Counted from the first letter of the stretch, positions 25,885 to 40,378 are shown. The stretch: DNA of 64,000 nt from Halomonas sp. 1513 (GCA_001971685.1 CP019326.1:4065524-4129523), one strand, 5' to 3'. Notes: generated by a model not told the origin, from the letters alone. Made by a program: numbers and translations.

Positions 25885-26482
25885 GAATGCGCTGAACCTA
25901 GCCCTATTCGACTTGCTCAATGCACCGCCGAACGCCCCCTCCAGCGGTGTGTTGATCGCCCAGCTGTGCGCGGTGCAACTGATCTGGCTGGTGCCGGCAC
26001 TGCTGGTGGTCGGCTGGCTGCGCGGCAGCGAGCGACTCAAGCAGCCCTTGCTGGAAGCCTTCATGGCCACCCTGCTGGCGCTCGCCGCCAGCTACGCCAT
26101 CGGGCTGCTGTGGCCAACACCGCGACCGTTCATGGTGCCGGTCGGGGAGTATCTGCTGGAACACCGCGCGACACCCGCCTTTCCCAGCAATCACCTGACC
26201 ATCATGCTGACCATGAGCTTCAGCTTGCTACTGCACGCCAGCACGCGCCGCATCGGCGCGGCGCTGCTGCTCGTGGCACTCCCGGTGGCCTGGGCCCGGA
26301 TCTTCCTGGGCGTGCACTTCCCCCAGGACATGCTCGGCGCCGCCCTGCTGGCGGCTTGCGTTGCCGGCCTGGTTGGCGCCAGCCGAGGCTGGCTGGTGCT
26401 GCCCTTCTATCACCACGTGGCCAGCCGGCTGTATCGCTGGCTGTTCGCCCCGCTGATCCAGCGCGGCTGGGTACGCGGCTGA
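25883..26482 (+). CDS. PAP2-family membrane phosphatase (possible undecaprenyl-diphosphatase)
   Basis: A 199-residue membrane protein with about five hydrophobic segments. The acid-phosphatase motifs are visible: WPTPRPF (C1), PAFPSNHLTIML (C2, PSNH rather than the usual PSGH) and ARIFLGVHFPQDMLGA (C3, with catalytic H and D). This layout matches BcrC-type phosphatases that recycle undecaprenyl diphosphate, or lipid-phosphate phosphatases. ATG at 25883 gives MNALNLALFDLLNAP; a GTG at 25847 preceded by GGTAGAG is an alternative. It converges on glmS with two bases between stops. A second, unrelated undecaprenyl-diphosphatase (uppP) lies 4.3 kb away. Confidence 0.8.
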   Translation: MNALNLALFDLLNAPPNAPSSGVLIAQLCAVQLIWLVPALLVVGWLRGSERLKQPLLEAFMATLLALAASYAIGLLWPTPRPFMVPVGEYLLEHRATPAFPSNHLTIMLTMSFSLLLHASTRRIGAALLLVALPVAWARIFLGVHFPQDMLGAALLAACVAGLVGASRGWLVLPFYHHVASRLYRWLFAPLIQRGWVRG

Positions 26483-26484
26483 CG

Positions 26485-28320
<1,836 letters not shown>

Positions 28321-28332
28321 GCCTGCTTCTCC

Positions 28333-29709
28333 TTATGCCTTGTTGCCGGGGGAGGCCTTGGTCGGCCGCGGCCAGTCAGACTTGCTGATCTGACGAGCCC
28401 TGGAGACGGCCAGCGCGCCGTCGGCGACATCCTTGCTGACCGTCGAACCGGCGCCCACGGTGGCGCCCTTGCCGACGCTGACCGGGGCCACCAGCGCGGT
28501 ATTGGAGCCGATGAAGGCGTCGTCGCCGATCTGGGTACGATGCTTGTTGGCGCCGTCATAGTTGCAGGTGATGGTGCCTGCGCCCACGTTGACCCCGCGC
28601 CCCAGGGTGGCATCGCCAACATAGCTCAAATGGTTGATCTTGCTACCCTCGCCGACCTCGACGTTCTTGGTCTCGACGAAGTTACCGACCTTGGCGCCCA
28701 CCGCCAGGCGCGAGCCGGGTCGCAGCCGCGCGAAGGGACCGATGCGATTGTGCCCGGCGGCCACCGCCCCTTCGATGACGCTATGCGCCTCGATCACACT
28801 CTCGGCGCCGATATGGCTGTCGCGAATCACACAGTAGGGGCCAATACGCACGCCCTCCCCGAGTTCCACCTCGCCCTCGAACACGCAGCCAACGTCGATC
28901 TCCACATCATGGCCGCAGCGCAGGCTGCCGCGCACGTCGAGGCGCGCCGGGTCGGCAAGCGCCACGCCCTCGGTCATCAGCCGCTCGGCGATGGCCTGCT
29001 GATAGGTGCGCTCGAGACGCGCCATCTGGGCGCGGTTGTTGACCCCCTCGACTTCCATGGGGCTGGCCGGCTGGGCGGTGGCGATCTTCACCCCTTCGGC
29101 GGCGGCCAGCGCGATCACGTCGGTCAGATAGTACTCGCCCTGGGCGTTATCCGCCGAGAGCTGCGGTAGCCAGCGGCGCAGCTGGGCGCTGGTCATCGCC
29201 ATGATCCCGGTATTGCACTCCTGGACCGCCCGCTCGGTCTCGCTGGCATCCTTGTGCTCGACGATGGCCACCGCCTGACCGGCGGCGTTGCGCAGGATGC
29301 GCCCGTAGCCGCTGGGGTCGTCGAGGGTCACGCTGAGCAGCGCCATCTGCTGCTCACTGACGCTGTCGAGCAGTGCCGCCAGGGTCTCGCGCCGAATCAA
29401 GGGCACATCGCCGTAGAGCACCAGTACCTTGTCGGGTCCCAGGGCGTCCAGGGCCTGGGCCACCGCATGACCGGTGCCCTTCTGCTCGGCCTGCACGGCA
29501 AAGCTCACCGGACAGTCGCCCAGCGCCTGGCGCAGCTGGTCACCGCCGTGGCCGATCACCACATGCAGGCGCTCGGCGCCGAGTGTCGCGGCGGTATCGA
29601 TGACATGGCGCACCATCGGCTTGCCGGCTAGAGTGTGCAATACCTTGGGGCGCGTCGAGCGCATCCGTGTGCCCTGACCGGCGGCAAGAATCACTACGTC
29701 GAGGGTCAT
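28333..29709 (-). CDS. glmU: Bifunctional glucosamine-1-phosphate acetyltransferase / N-acetylglucosamine-1-phosphate uridyltransferase
   Basis: A 458-residue two-domain enzyme (E. coli 456). The N-terminal uridyltransferase starts VVILAAGQGTRMRSTRPKVLH, the pyrophosphorylase signature. The C-terminal left-handed beta helix shows hexapeptide repeats (for example IGPYCVIRDSHIGAESVIEAH) and the acetyltransferase residues in the GDATLGRGVNVGAGTITCNYDG stretch. It makes UDP-GlcNAc for peptidoglycan and lipopolysaccharide. GGAGAG precedes the ATG. apbE ends 13 bases upstream and glmS begins 12 bases downstream, all leftward. Confidence 0.97.
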   Translation of the reverse strand: MTLDVVILAAGQGTRMRSTRPKVLHTLAGKPMVRHVIDTAATLGAERLHVVIGHGGDQLRQALGDCPVSFAVQAEQKGTGHAVAQALDALGPDKVLVLYGDVPLIRRETLAALLDSVSEQQMALLSVTLDDPSGYGRILRNAAGQAVAIVEHKDASETERAVQECNTGIMAMTSAQLRRWLPQLSADNAQGEYYLTDVIALAAAEGVKIATAQPASPMEVEGVNNRAQMARLERTYQQAIAERLMTEGVALADPARLDVRGSLRCGHDVEIDVGCVFEGEVELGEGVRIGPYCVIRDSHIGAESVIEAHSVIEGAVAAGHNRIGPFARLRPGSRLAVGAKVGNFVETKNVEVGEGSKINHLSYVGDATLGRGVNVGAGTITCNYDGANKHRTQIGDDAFIGSNTALVAPVSVGKGATVGAGSTVSKDVADGALAVSRARQISKSDWPRPTKASPGNKA

Positions 29710-29722
29710 GCTCTCTCCTTGT

Positions 29723-30790
29723 TCAATCGTCCACGTCGATGCCGATGTCGGCGAGGGTCTCGGTGCCGAAATAGTCGATAAAGGCCGAGCTGACCCGGGT
29801 CGCCCAGCCGTCTCCCTCGCGCACCAGCAGCATCGCCATCAGGTCGTGCTGTTCAGCCAGCGCCAAGCCCTGCTCCTCGCCAAGCACCATCAGCGCCGTG
29901 GCCCAGGCATCGGCCCAGGCATTGGAGGGGTGCAGCACCGTCACCGAGGCCACCGCGTGCTCGATCGGCGTACCGCTGCGCGGGTCGATGGTGTGCGAAT
30001 AGCGCCGACCGTCGGCCTCGAAATAGTTGCGGTAGTCGCCGGACGTGGCCACCGAGATATCGTGCAGGGGTAGCGTATGGTGGGCCACCTGGCGGCTACC
30101 GTCTGGCACCTCGACGCCGATGCGCCACGGGTTCTGCTGTTCATCACGATAGCCCTTGACGATCAGATCGCCACCCAGATTGACCAGATAATGGTCGATG
30201 CCTTGGGCGTCGAGATAGGCGGCGACCCGGTCGGTGCCGTGCCCCTTGGCCACCCCTCCCAGGTCGATGAACACATCGCCGGTGCGCCTGGCGCGGGTCT
30301 CGCTGGCGTCCAGCTCGAGCTTGTCATGACCGACCTCGGCGAGGCGCTCATCCAGCTCCTCCGACGTCGGTACCTCCGCGGGCCGCGCTTCGGAGCCGAA
30401 GCTCCACAGGTTGACCAGTCCACCGATGGTGATATCGAAGCTGCCGTCACTCTTCTCGGCTACCGACTGACTCACCGCCAGCACCTCGAACAGCGCATCG
30501 GAGAGCGCCAACCACTCACCCTCCGGCGTGCGGTTGAGGTCCATCAATTCACTGTCGTCACGATAGATCGACATCGCCCCATCGACGTCGTCGAGCTCGG
30601 CGACGAAGCCCTCTTCGAGCGCCTCGGCCTGGCTACGCGTCAGCGGATCGGCAATGGTTACCTGATAGAAGGAGCCGAAGATATTGCCCTCGAGCCGCAC
30701 CGGCGTATCGAGTTCGGGATCCTGCTCGCCACAGCCGGCCAACAGTGAGGCAACCAGCAGCGACAACAACATGGGACGGATGACGTACAT
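29723..30790 (-). CDS. apbE: FAD:protein FMN transferase (ApbE), lipoprotein
   Basis: A 355-residue lipoprotein. The ATG at 30790 gives MYVIRPMLLSLLVASLLAGC, a lipobox signal with lipidation at Cys20; a TTG 15 bases upstream is rejected. Family motifs include GSFYQVTIADP, DGSFDITIGGLVNLWSFG, DVFIDLGGVAKGHGTD and, toward the end, THTIDPRSGTPIEHAVASVTV, with conserved metal and FAD-binding residues. ApbE flavinylates Nqr/Rnf subunits by transferring FMN to a Thr at the outer face of the inner membrane. No nqr genes are near. uppP ends 18 bases upstream. Confidence 0.92.
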   Translation of the reverse strand: MYVIRPMLLSLLVASLLAGCGEQDPELDTPVRLEGNIFGSFYQVTIADPLTRSQAEALEEGFVAELDDVDGAMSIYRDDSELMDLNRTPEGEWLALSDALFEVLAVSQSVAEKSDGSFDITIGGLVNLWSFGSEARPAEVPTSEELDERLAEVGHDKLELDASETRARRTGDVFIDLGGVAKGHGTDRVAAYLDAQGIDHYLVNLGGDLIVKGYRDEQQNPWRIGVEVPDGSRQVAHHTLPLHDISVATSGDYRNYFEADGRRYSHTIDPRSGTPIEHAVASVTVLHPSNAWADAWATALMVLGEEQGLALAEQHDLMAMLLVREGDGWATRVSSAFIDYFGTETLADIGIDVDD

Positions 30791-30808
30791 GCGTAATCTC
30801 TCCAAGGG

Positions 30809-31606
30809 CTACCAGAAGAACCACAGCAGCCAGAGTCCAAAGATAATCCGATAGATGACGAACGGCTGCATGCCGATGCGCTTGATGAAGACCAGGAAAT
30901 AGTGGATGCACAGATAGGCGCTGAGGCCAGACAGCAAGGTGCCCACGATCATCGCCGTCCAGGCCACGTCCTCGGGTTCGCGCATCAAGCCGAACACCTC
31001 GAGCCCACCGGCCAGCACGATCACCGGTATCGACATCAGAAACGAGAAGCGTGCCGCGGCCTCGCGATTCATCCCCAGCAGCAGCGCCGCGGTGATGGTG
31101 ATGCCGGAGCGCGAGGTACCGGGAATCAGCGCCAGCGCCTGGGCGCCACCGATCAGCAGCGCATCCTTGAGACTCAGCTGGTATTCGCTGCGCACGCCCT
31201 TCTTGCGCCAGTCGGCATAGCCCAGCACCAGCCCGAACAGAATAAGGCTGGCGCCGATCAGCAGCGGCGAACGCATGCTGGTCTCGATGGGGGTCTTGAA
31301 GATCAGTGCCGCAATGCCCACGGGGACTGTCGCCAGCAATACCCACCAGGCCAGGCGGCCATCTTCATCGCTGGCCTGGCCACGGCATGAGCCTACCCAG
31401 CTCAGCGTCATGCGTCTGAGTTCATGGCGGAAGTAGATGATGACCGCCGCCAGGCTGCCGAGATGCAGCGCTACGTCGAAAGCCAAGCCCTGGTCGTCCC
31501 AGGGCGTCAACTCCGGCACCAGGATCAGGTGCGCCGAGCTGGAGATCGGCAGGAACTCGGTAAGCCCCTGCACCAGCGAGAGAACGATGACCTGTAGCCA
31601 ATCCAT
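30809..31606 (-). CDS. uppP: Undecaprenyl-diphosphate phosphatase (BacA/UppP)
   Basis: A 265-residue inner-membrane enzyme with about eight membrane segments. It recycles undecaprenyl diphosphate to the monophosphate for cell-wall lipid carriers. Active-site motifs: QGLTEFLPISSSAHL (residues 13-27) and LALIPGTSRSGITITAALLLG. The ATG at 31606 (MDWLQVIVL) is preferred; the longer upstream frame lacks membrane-protein character. AGGGA precedes it. Length agrees with E. coli UppP (273). It works in the same pathway as glmU and glmS, and overlaps in function with the PAP2 phosphatase at 25.9 kb. Confidence 0.95.
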   Translation of the reverse strand: MDWLQVIVLSLVQGLTEFLPISSSAHLILVPELTPWDDQGLAFDVALHLGSLAAVIIYFRHELRRMTLSWVGSCRGQASDEDGRLAWWVLLATVPVGIAALIFKTPIETSMRSPLLIGASLILFGLVLGYADWRKKGVRSEYQLSLKDALLIGGAQALALIPGTSRSGITITAALLLGMNREAAARFSFLMSIPVIVLAGGLEVFGLMREPEDVAWTAMIVGTLLSGLSAYLCIHYFLVFIKRIGMQPFVIYRIIFGLWLLWFFW

Positions 31607-31734
31607 GCCGAGTCCCTGACAGCCAATCCTGAAACGCCGCCGGTTGGCGGCAACTGCGGTCCCGGGCGTGACATCGCCCTGATGGACCGCGCTCAAGGAT
31701 ACACATCAAGCCAGCGCTTGTCCGTCGCCCACGG

Positions 31735-33105
31735 CTAGATGCTGGTCAGGATCGCCGTGGCAATGCTGAAGTAGATCAGCACCCCACAGGCGTCGATCAG
31801 CGTAGTCACCAGCGGTGCCGAGGCGGTGGCCGGATCCCATCCCAGGCGGTTGAGCAGGAACGGCAGGCACATGCCCAGCAGGCTGCCGAACAGCACGATG
31901 ATCACCATGCTCATGGCGACCACCATCGCCACTGCTTCGCCGCCGCGCATCACGCCGATGGGCGCTACCGCCAGCGCCATGGTCAGGCCCAGGGCGCCGG
32001 CCACCAGCAGCTCACGGCCGAGCAGCTTGCTCCAGTCCTTGACCCCGACATCGCCAGTGGCCATACCACGCACCATCAGGGTGGCGGCCTGGGCGCCGGC
32101 GTTGCCGCCACTGCCGATCAGCAGCGGCAGGAAGAACACCAGCGCCACCTGGGCGGCGATGGTTTCCTCGAAGTAGGCGATCCCGGCACCCGAGAACAGG
32201 TTGGCGAACACCAGCAGCACCAGCCAGGTGACGCGCTTGCGATACAAGCTCCACAGAGGCACCCGGCTGACCCCATCTTCCAAAGCGCCGATCGACATCC
32301 CCTTGTGGAAATCCTCGGTGGCCTCTTCTTCGGCGACATCCATGGCGTCATCGTGGGTGACGATACCTACCATTCGATCATCGGCGTCGATGACCGGTAC
32401 CGCCAGCAGGTCGTAACGCGCCACCAGCCGCGCCACGTCTTCCTGAGGCTCGTCGACGCGTGGGCTGATCACGTCCTTGATCATCAGGTCGTCGACCAAC
32501 GCGCCGGGACGCGCCACCATCAGCTGGCGCAGCGACAGGGTGCCGGCCAACCGGCCCTCCTTGGCCAGCACATAGATCTGGTAGACGGTCTCGGCGTCCG
32601 GCGCGGTCTGGCGCACCCGCATCATCGCCTGGGATACCGTCATGCCGCTGGGGATCGCCACGTAGTCCGAGGTCATGATCGCCCCGGCGGTGCCCTCCTC
32701 ATAGCTGGCCAGCCGCTTGAGATCCTCACGCTCCTGCTTGGCCATGCGCCGCAGCAGACCCTCGCGGCGGTCCTCATCGAGCAGATTGAAGAGGTCGGCA
32801 CGTTCGTCCGAGCTCATTTCCTCGAACAGCGAAAGCAGCGTCTCGTCGGACATCGCCTCGGCCAACTCGCCCTGCAAGTCGCTTGGCAGGTAGCCGAACA
32901 CATTGGCGCGTCGTTCCACCGAGAGGTGGTCGAGCAGGGCAAAGACGGTGGGCGTATCGTCGTCCTCGTCGGCAATGTCCTCGAGGATCTCGGCGATATC
33001 CGCGGCACGCAGCTCGGGCAGCACGTCGTCGAGGTCGGCAGCCTCCGACTGCAGGGCCTCGAGCAGCGTGCTCTTCTGTTCGAGCAGGGCTTCATTCAAT
33101 GACAT
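31735..33105 (-). CDS. mgtE: MgtE-family magnesium transporter
   Basis: A 456-residue transporter. Order of domains: an acidic N-terminal helical domain (about 1-130, repeated LFEEMSSDERADLFNLL-type units), a CBS pair (about 135-255; SDYVAIPSGMTVSQAM and VPVIDADDRMVGIVTHDD) and a five-helix membrane domain from about 280 (VTWLVLLVFANLFSG, PLLIGSGGNAGAQAATLMVRG, where the GGNAGAQ loop lines the Mg pore). The N and CBS domains gate the channel by Mg2+. ATG at 33105 has AGGAGG at ideal spacing; an ATG two codons upstream sits directly on that site and is unlikely. The gene follows the ATP synthase operon but is separated from it by a strong terminator. Confidence 0.93.
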   Translation of the reverse strand: MSLNEALLEQKSTLLEALQSEAADLDDVLPELRAADIAEILEDIADEDDDTPTVFALLDHLSVERRANVFGYLPSDLQGELAEAMSDETLLSLFEEMSSDERADLFNLLDEDRREGLLRRMAKQEREDLKRLASYEEGTAGAIMTSDYVAIPSGMTVSQAMMRVRQTAPDAETVYQIYVLAKEGRLAGTLSLRQLMVARPGALVDDLMIKDVISPRVDEPQEDVARLVARYDLLAVPVIDADDRMVGIVTHDDAMDVAEEEATEDFHKGMSIGALEDGVSRVPLWSLYRKRVTWLVLLVFANLFSGAGIAYFEETIAAQVALVFFLPLLIGSGGNAGAQAATLMVRGMATGDVGVKDWSKLLGRELLVAGALGLTMALAVAPIGVMRGGEAVAMVVAMSMVIIVLFGSLLGMCLPFLLNRLGWDPATASAPLVTTLIDACGVLIYFSIATAILTSI

Positions 33106-33173
33106 AGGCATCCTCCTGACGCCGTAACCAGGCAGGTTGGGTGGCGGACATGGCGACCATCATAGCAGACACG

Positions 33174-33209
33174 AAAACGCCCCCTGGTCAACGACGCAGG
33201 GGGCGTTTT
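33174..33209 (-). terminator. Rho-independent terminator of the ATP synthase operon
   Basis: AAAACGCCCCCTG, ten-base loop, CAGGGGGCGTTTT: a perfect 13-bp stem ending in a T run, 17 bases beyond the atpC stop. The symmetric A and T ends could stop transcription in both directions. Confidence 0.9.
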
Positions 33210-33225
33210 CCACGACAGGAGCCGA

Positions 33226-33654
33226 TCAGCTCTTGCCGGCCTTCTTGCGCAGCTGCTGGATCGTTCTGAGCTGGGCCACCGCCTCGGCGAGTTCCGCCGC
33301 CGCACGCGAGTAATCCAGTTCCGAGGACTTCTCGTTGAACGACTTGAGCGCCTGCTGGCGAGCCTCTTCGGCCGCCGCTTCATCGATGTCACCGGCCCGG
33401 GTGGCGGCGTCCGCGAGAATCGACACCACCTTGGGCTGGACTTCCAGGAAGCCGCCCGAGATGTAGAAGTTCTCCTCAACACCGCCCGCCAGCGTCACCC
33501 TGACCGGCCCCGGCTGGAGCTCGGTCAGCAGCGGGGTGTGCCCGGGCAAAATCCCCAGGTCACCCATGATCCCGGCGGCGACCACCTGCTCGACCTCGCC
33601 GGAGAACACCGCTTCCTCGGCGCTGACAATCTCGCACTTGAAGCTGTTCGCCAT
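33226..33654 (-). CDS. atpC: ATP synthase F1 epsilon subunit
   Basis: A 142-residue subunit, with the epsilon beta-sandwich ([63 protein letters not shown]) and the C-terminal two-helix inhibitory arm. It sits on the rotor stalk with gamma and restrains ATP hydrolysis. It is the last gene of the atp operon, 27 bases after atpD, and is followed by a strong hairpin terminator. Confidence 0.97.
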   Translation of the reverse strand: MANSFKCEIVSAEEAVFSGEVEQVVAAGIMGDLGILPGHTPLLTELQPGPVRVTLAGGVEENFYISGGFLEVQPKVVSILADAATRAGDIDEAAAEEARQQALKSFNEKSSELDYSRAAAELAEAVAQLRTIQQLRKKAGKS

Positions 33655-33681
33655 AGTGTTGTCCTCTCTGGGTGGACGGCC

Positions 33682-35106
<1,425 letters not shown>

Positions 35107-35994
35107 CTATACGGCGGCTGCGCCACCGACGATCTCCGATATTTCCTGGGTAATCGCGGCCTGACGGGCCTTGTTGTACACCAGTTGCAGATCGTCGATC
35201 AGACCACCGGCGTTATCGGTGGCACTCTTCATCGCTATCATCCGCGCAGCCTGCTCACAGGCGGTGTTCTCGACCACCGACTGATAGACCTGCGACTCGA
35301 TGAAGCGCTCTAGCAGCCGGTCCAGCAGCACCTTGGCATCCGGCTCATACAGGTAGTCCCAGCTTCCGGGACGAGTCTGTTCTTCATCATCATGCGCCTC
35401 TCCAATGTCGGGAGAGAGCGGCAGAAGCTGTCTGACCACCGGCTGTTGCGTCATGGTGTTGACGAATTCGTTGTACACCACGAATAGCCGATCCAGACGC
35501 CCTTCGTCATACGCTTCCAGCATGACCTTGACGCTACCGATCAGGTCCTGGACCCGCGGCGATTCGCCGAGTCCGCTCTTGGCTGCCACGAGGTTGCCCC
35601 CGTAGTTGCGGAAGAACGTGCTGGCCTTGGTACCCAGGGCACAAAACTCCAGTTCTGCGCCCTGATCACGCCAGGCCTTGGCATCCTTGAGGACAGCCTT
35701 GAACAGGTTGACGTTCAAGCCGCCGCACAGGCCGCGGTCGGTGGACACCACGATATAGCCGACCCGCTCCACGGAGCGCTCGACCATGTACGGGTGCATG
35801 TCCTCGGGATCCATGTCGGCATCGGCGATATGCGCCACCACGTCGCGGATCAACCGCGAATAGGGGTGGCTGGCCTTCATCAGGTCCTGAGCTTTACGCA
35901 TCTTCGACGCAGCCACCATTTCCATGGCGCTGGTGATCTTCTGCGTGTTCTTGATGCTCCCGATCTGGGTGCGTATCTCTTTTGCAGCTGCCAT
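35107..35994 (-). CDS. atpG: ATP synthase F1 gamma subunit
   Basis: A 295-residue rotor subunit. It starts [36 protein letters not shown], the long N-terminal helix of the stalk, and ends with the paired helix ([23 protein letters not shown] and [22 protein letters not shown]). The middle has the Rossmann-like section ([22 protein letters not shown]). It turns inside the alpha/beta ring and joins it to the c-ring. The gene lies 68 bases after atpA and 48 bases before atpD. It is slightly longer than E. coli AtpG (287). Confidence 0.97.
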   Translation of the reverse strand: MAAAKEIRTQIGSIKNTQKITSAMEMVAASKMRKAQDLMKASHPYSRLIRDVVAHIADADMDPEDMHPYMVERSVERVGYIVVSTDRGLCGGLNVNLFKAVLKDAKAWRDQGAELEFCALGTKASTFFRNYGGNLVAAKSGLGESPRVQDLIGSVKVMLEAYDEGRLDRLFVVYNEFVNTMTQQPVVRQLLPLSPDIGEAHDDEEQTRPGSWDYLYEPDAKVLLDRLLERFIESQVYQSVVENTACEQAARMIAMKSATDNAGGLIDDLQLVYNKARQAAITQEISEIVGGAAAV

Positions 35995-36062
35995 AGCGAT
36001 CTACCCTCGTTCGTGGCTCTCAGAAAGCATGCTGGCCCACTCCGAAGAGCGGGCCCACGGCA

Positions 36063-37607
36063 TTACCAGCTCTGAGTCGCCTTGAACTTCTCGAGACCCG
36101 CCTTCAAGCCTTCCTGGATCTCGCTGCCGTAGTCGCCAGTCTGGTTGATCTTGTCGAGCAGCTCGGCATGTTCGGACTTCATGTACTCGTGCAGGGCACG
36201 TTCGAAGTCCAGCACCTTGCTGACATCGACATCATCCAGGTGACCTTCGTTGGCGGCGTACAGCGACAGCGCCATCTCGGCCACCGACAGCGGCGAATAC
36301 TGGTTCTGCTTCATCAGCTCGGTGACGCGCTGACCGTGCTCGAGCTGCTTGCGGGTGGCCTCGTCGAGGTCCGACGCAAACTGCGAGAACGCTGCCAGCT
36401 CGCGGTACTGAGCCAGCGCCAGGCGCACGCTGCCGCCGAGCTTCTTGATGATCTTGGTCTGCGCCGAGCCACCTACCCGCGACACCGACAAGCCGGCGTT
36501 GATCGCCGGACGAATGCCCGAGTTGAACAGGTTGGTCTCGAGGAAGATCTGACCGTCGGTGATCGAGATCACGTTGGTCGGAACGAACGCCGAGACGTCG
36601 CCGCCCTGGGTCTCGATGATCGGCAGCGCGGTCAGCGAGCCGGTCTTGCCCTTCACTTCACCGTTGGTGAACTTCTCGACGTAGTCGGCGTTGACGCGCG
36701 CGGCGCGCTCCAGCAGACGCGAGTGGAGATAGAAGACGTCACCCGGGTAGGCTTCACGACCCGGCGGACGACGCAGCAGCAGCGATACCTGACGATAGGC
36801 CACGGCCTGCTTGGAGAGATCGTCATAGACGATCAGCGAGTCCTCGCCGCGGTCGCGGAAGTACTCACCCATGGTGCAGCCGGAGTAGGCGGCCAGGAAC
36901 TGCATCGGGGCCGGGTCGGCAGCGCCGGCGGCGACCACGATGGTGTGCTCCATGGCGCCGTGCTCTTCGAGCTTGCGCACCACGTTGGCGATCGTCGACT
37001 GCTTCTGGCCGATGGCCACGTAGACGCAGGTGACGCCCTTGCCCTTCTGGTTGATGATGGCGTCGATGGCGATCGCCGACTTACCGATCTGGCGGTCGCC
37101 GATGATCAGCTCACGCTGGCCGCGGCCGATCGGCACCATGGCGTCGATCGACTTGAGACCGGTCTGGATCGGCTCGTCGACGGACTGACGGGTGATGACG
37201 CCGGGGGCGACCTTTTCCACCGCATCGGTCAGCTTGGCGTCGATGTCGCCCTTGCCGTCGATGGGGATGCCCAGCGGGTCGACCACGCGGCCGATCAGCT
37301 CGGGACCCACCGGCACCTCGAGGATGCGACCGGTACAGCTGGCGGTCATGCCCTCTTCGAGCTGCAGGTAGTCGCCCAGCACCACGGCACCGACGGAGTC
37401 GCGCTCGAGATTGAGCACCATGCCGAAGATGCTGCCGGGGAATTCGATCATCTCACCGAACATCGCGTCGGCCAGGCCGTGAATACGTACGATGCCGTCG
37501 GAGACGCTGACGATGGTGCCCTGATTACGGGCCTCGGATGCGACGTCAAGCTTCTCGATACGCTGCTTGATGATGTCGCTGATCTCGGAAGGATTCAGTT
37601 GCTGCAT
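36063..37607 (-). CDS. atpA: ATP synthase F1 alpha subunit
   Basis: A 514-residue subunit (E. coli 513). Walker [10 protein letters not shown], the visible [19 protein letters not shown], the [44 protein letters not shown] block and the arginine-finger region [10 protein letters not shown] are conserved. Alpha holds non-catalytic nucleotides and alternates with beta in F1. It begins [21 protein letters not shown], as in relatives. The gene lies 16 bases after atpH. Confidence 0.98.
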   Translation of the reverse strand: MQQLNPSEISDIIKQRIEKLDVASEARNQGTIVSVSDGIVRIHGLADAMFGEMIEFPGSIFGMVLNLERDSVGAVVLGDYLQLEEGMTASCTGRILEVPVGPELIGRVVDPLGIPIDGKGDIDAKLTDAVEKVAPGVITRQSVDEPIQTGLKSIDAMVPIGRGQRELIIGDRQIGKSAIAIDAIINQKGKGVTCVYVAIGQKQSTIANVVRKLEEHGAMEHTIVVAAGAADPAPMQFLAAYSGCTMGEYFRDRGEDSLIVYDDLSKQAVAYRQVSLLLRRPPGREAYPGDVFYLHSRLLERAARVNADYVEKFTNGEVKGKTGSLTALPIIETQGGDVSAFVPTNVISITDGQIFLETNLFNSGIRPAINAGLSVSRVGGSAQTKIIKKLGGSVRLALAQYRELAAFSQFASDLDEATRKQLEHGQRVTELMKQNQYSPLSVAEMALSLYAANEGHLDDVDVSKVLDFERALHEYMKSEHAELLDKINQTGDYGSEIQEGLKAGLEKFKATQSW

Positions 37608-37623
37608 GCCATGTCCCTCAGAC

Positions 37624-38160
37624 TCAGGCGTAGAGCGACTCGCGCAGGCGGTTTAATCGACCGCGTACCGAACCGTCGATGACGGTATCGCCGGCACGCA
37701 GGATCACACCGCCCAGCAGCGCCGGGTCTACCTGAGTGGTAATGGAGATTTCGCGATTCAGGCGCTTCTTGAGCGCACTGGCGAGCTTTTTCTGCTGCTT
37801 GTCTTCGAGCGCATAGGCCGAGACCACCGTCACGTCGACGCGCTGTTCGTGATCGGCCCGCAGGGCCTCGAACTGCGCGGCGACGGACGTCAGCGCGGCC
37901 AGGCGATCCTGGCTGGCCAGCGTCTCGAGGAAGCGCCGTGCGTCGTCATCGAGCTTGATGTCGGCCACCTCGATGACCAGCTCGACCTTGCGCGCGTCGG
38001 TCAGCTTGGGGCTCGACAGCACCTTCTTGAGCTCGCTATGGGCAACGACCTGGCCAAGGACATTGAGCCACTCGGACCAGGTCGTCAGCGCCTGATGATC
38101 GCGTGCGTACTCGAACGCTGCCTTGGCGTAGGGCCGGGCAACGGTAGATGTTTCCGCCAT
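37624..38160 (-). CDS. atpH: ATP synthase F1 delta subunit
   Basis: A 178-residue subunit (E. coli 177) starting [19 protein letters not shown]. It ends with the OSCP signature [25 protein letters not shown]. Delta caps the F1 head and links it to the peripheral b stalk. AGGAGG lies just before the ATG. It is 11 bases from atpF. Confidence 0.97.
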   Translation of the reverse strand: MAETSTVARPYAKAAFEYARDHQALTTWSEWLNVLGQVVAHSELKKVLSSPKLTDARKVELVIEVADIKLDDDARRFLETLASQDRLAALTSVAAQFEALRADHEQRVDVTVVSAYALEDKQQKKLASALKKRLNREISITTQVDPALLGGVILRAGDTVIDGSVRGRLNRLRESLYA

Positions 38161-38171
38161 GGATCACCTCC

Positions 38172-38642
38172 TCACAGTTCGGCAGCGAGCTTGTCGAGCA
38201 TCTCGCGGTGCGCCTTCTCGTCGATGGAGGACTCCAGAACACGCTCGGCGCCGACCAGGGCCAGCGTGGCGACTTGAGCACGCAGCTCATCCTTCACGCG
38301 ATTGACCTCCTGATCGATCTCGGCGCGGGCGCTGGCCACCAGGCGTTCGCCCTCGCTGCGGGCCTGCTCGCGCGCTTCTTCGATCATCTGCGTGGAGCGC
38401 TTGTGCGCCTGCTCGAGAATCTCGGAGGCCTGCTCCTTGCTTTCACGCAGCGTCTGCTCGGCCTGCTCCTGGGCAAGCTCCAGGTCGCGCGAGGCGCGGC
38501 TGGCGGCATCGAGGCCGTCGGCAATGCGCTTCTGACGCTCGTGGAGCGCCTGGCTGAGCGGTGGCCACACGTACTTTATGCAAAACCAGACAAAGATCGC
38601 GAAGGCGATCGTCTGCCCGATAAGCGTCATGTTGATATTCAC
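38172..38642 (-). CDS. atpF: ATP synthase F0 b subunit
   Basis: A 156-residue subunit, the same length as E. coli AtpF. One N-terminal membrane helix ([21 protein letters not shown]) is followed by a long charged coiled coil ([17 protein letters not shown] through [15 protein letters not shown]). As a dimer it forms the peripheral stalk holding the stator. It lies 76 bases after atpE. Confidence 0.97.
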   Translation of the reverse strand: MNINMTLIGQTIAFAIFVWFCIKYVWPPLSQALHERQKRIADGLDAASRASRDLELAQEQAEQTLRESKEQASEILEQAHKRSTQMIEEAREQARSEGERLVASARAEIDQEVNRVKDELRAQVATLALVGAERVLESSIDEKAHREMLDKLAAEL

Positions 38643-38718
38643 AGGATGATACCTCTGACGGTTTCGTGGCGACCGGAAACAAGCGAGCCGAGCGCGGGGC
38701 GCTCGGCACAGTGACTCG

Positions 38719-38946
38719 TTACCCGGCGACGACGAAGATCAGGTACATCGCGATACCCACGCCGATCATCGGTACGGCGTCGAGCAGGCCGGCCATGATG
38801 AAGGTGCGGGTCTGCAGCTGGTCGCCCAGCTCCGGCTGACGCGCGGTGGTCTCGAGCAGCTTGCCGCCCAGGATGGCGAAGCCGAAACCGGTAGTCAGGG
38901 CGCTGACGCTGATGATGATGGCCGCAGCAATGTAAACGATTTCCAT
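38719..38946 (-). CDS. atpE: ATP synthase F0 c subunit (rotor ring)
   Basis: A 75-residue two-helix hairpin protein. The essential carboxylate is D56 in [14 protein letters not shown], and the polar loop ARQPEL is standard. The first-helix glycine motif is altered: [11 protein letters not shown] stands where E. coli has GAAIGIGILGG, and TTARQP replaces GAARQP. This might affect ring packing or stoichiometry. A set of c subunits forms the ion-driven rotor in the membrane. The Na+-binding Q/E and T/S set of sodium rings is not evident, so proton coupling is likely. Confidence 0.96.
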   Translation of the reverse strand: MEIVYIAAAIIISVSALTTGFGFAILGGKLLETTARQPELGDQLQTRTFIMAGLLDAVPMIGVGIAMYLIFVVAG

Positions 38947-39021
38947 GGTAGTGCTCCTAAGTTCAAGTTGAGGTCAGGTTTAAAGTTACCGCGTTTGCAA
39001 TCGTTGCTCGGTTCGTGATGC

Positions 39022-40259
<1,238 letters not shown>

Positions 40260-40349
40260 TGCAGTACCTCATCGCGAAATCCGTCCCGGCGGCAATAGCC
40301 CACCTGCGCGGCAGCGTGTCACGCCCATCGTTCAAGCAAACAACCGCGG

Positions 40350-40378
40350 ATTATAGGGAAGCCCCCCCCCACCTTCAA
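40350..40378 (-). promoter_or_regulatory. ATP synthase operon promoter with nine-G spacer tract
   Basis: TTGAAG (40378-40373) and TATAAT (40355-40350) are separated by exactly 17 bases, which include an uninterrupted run of nine G (40370-40362). The -10 is a perfect match. The atpI ATG lies about 90 bases downstream, giving a leader of roughly 80 bases. Confidence 0.8.
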
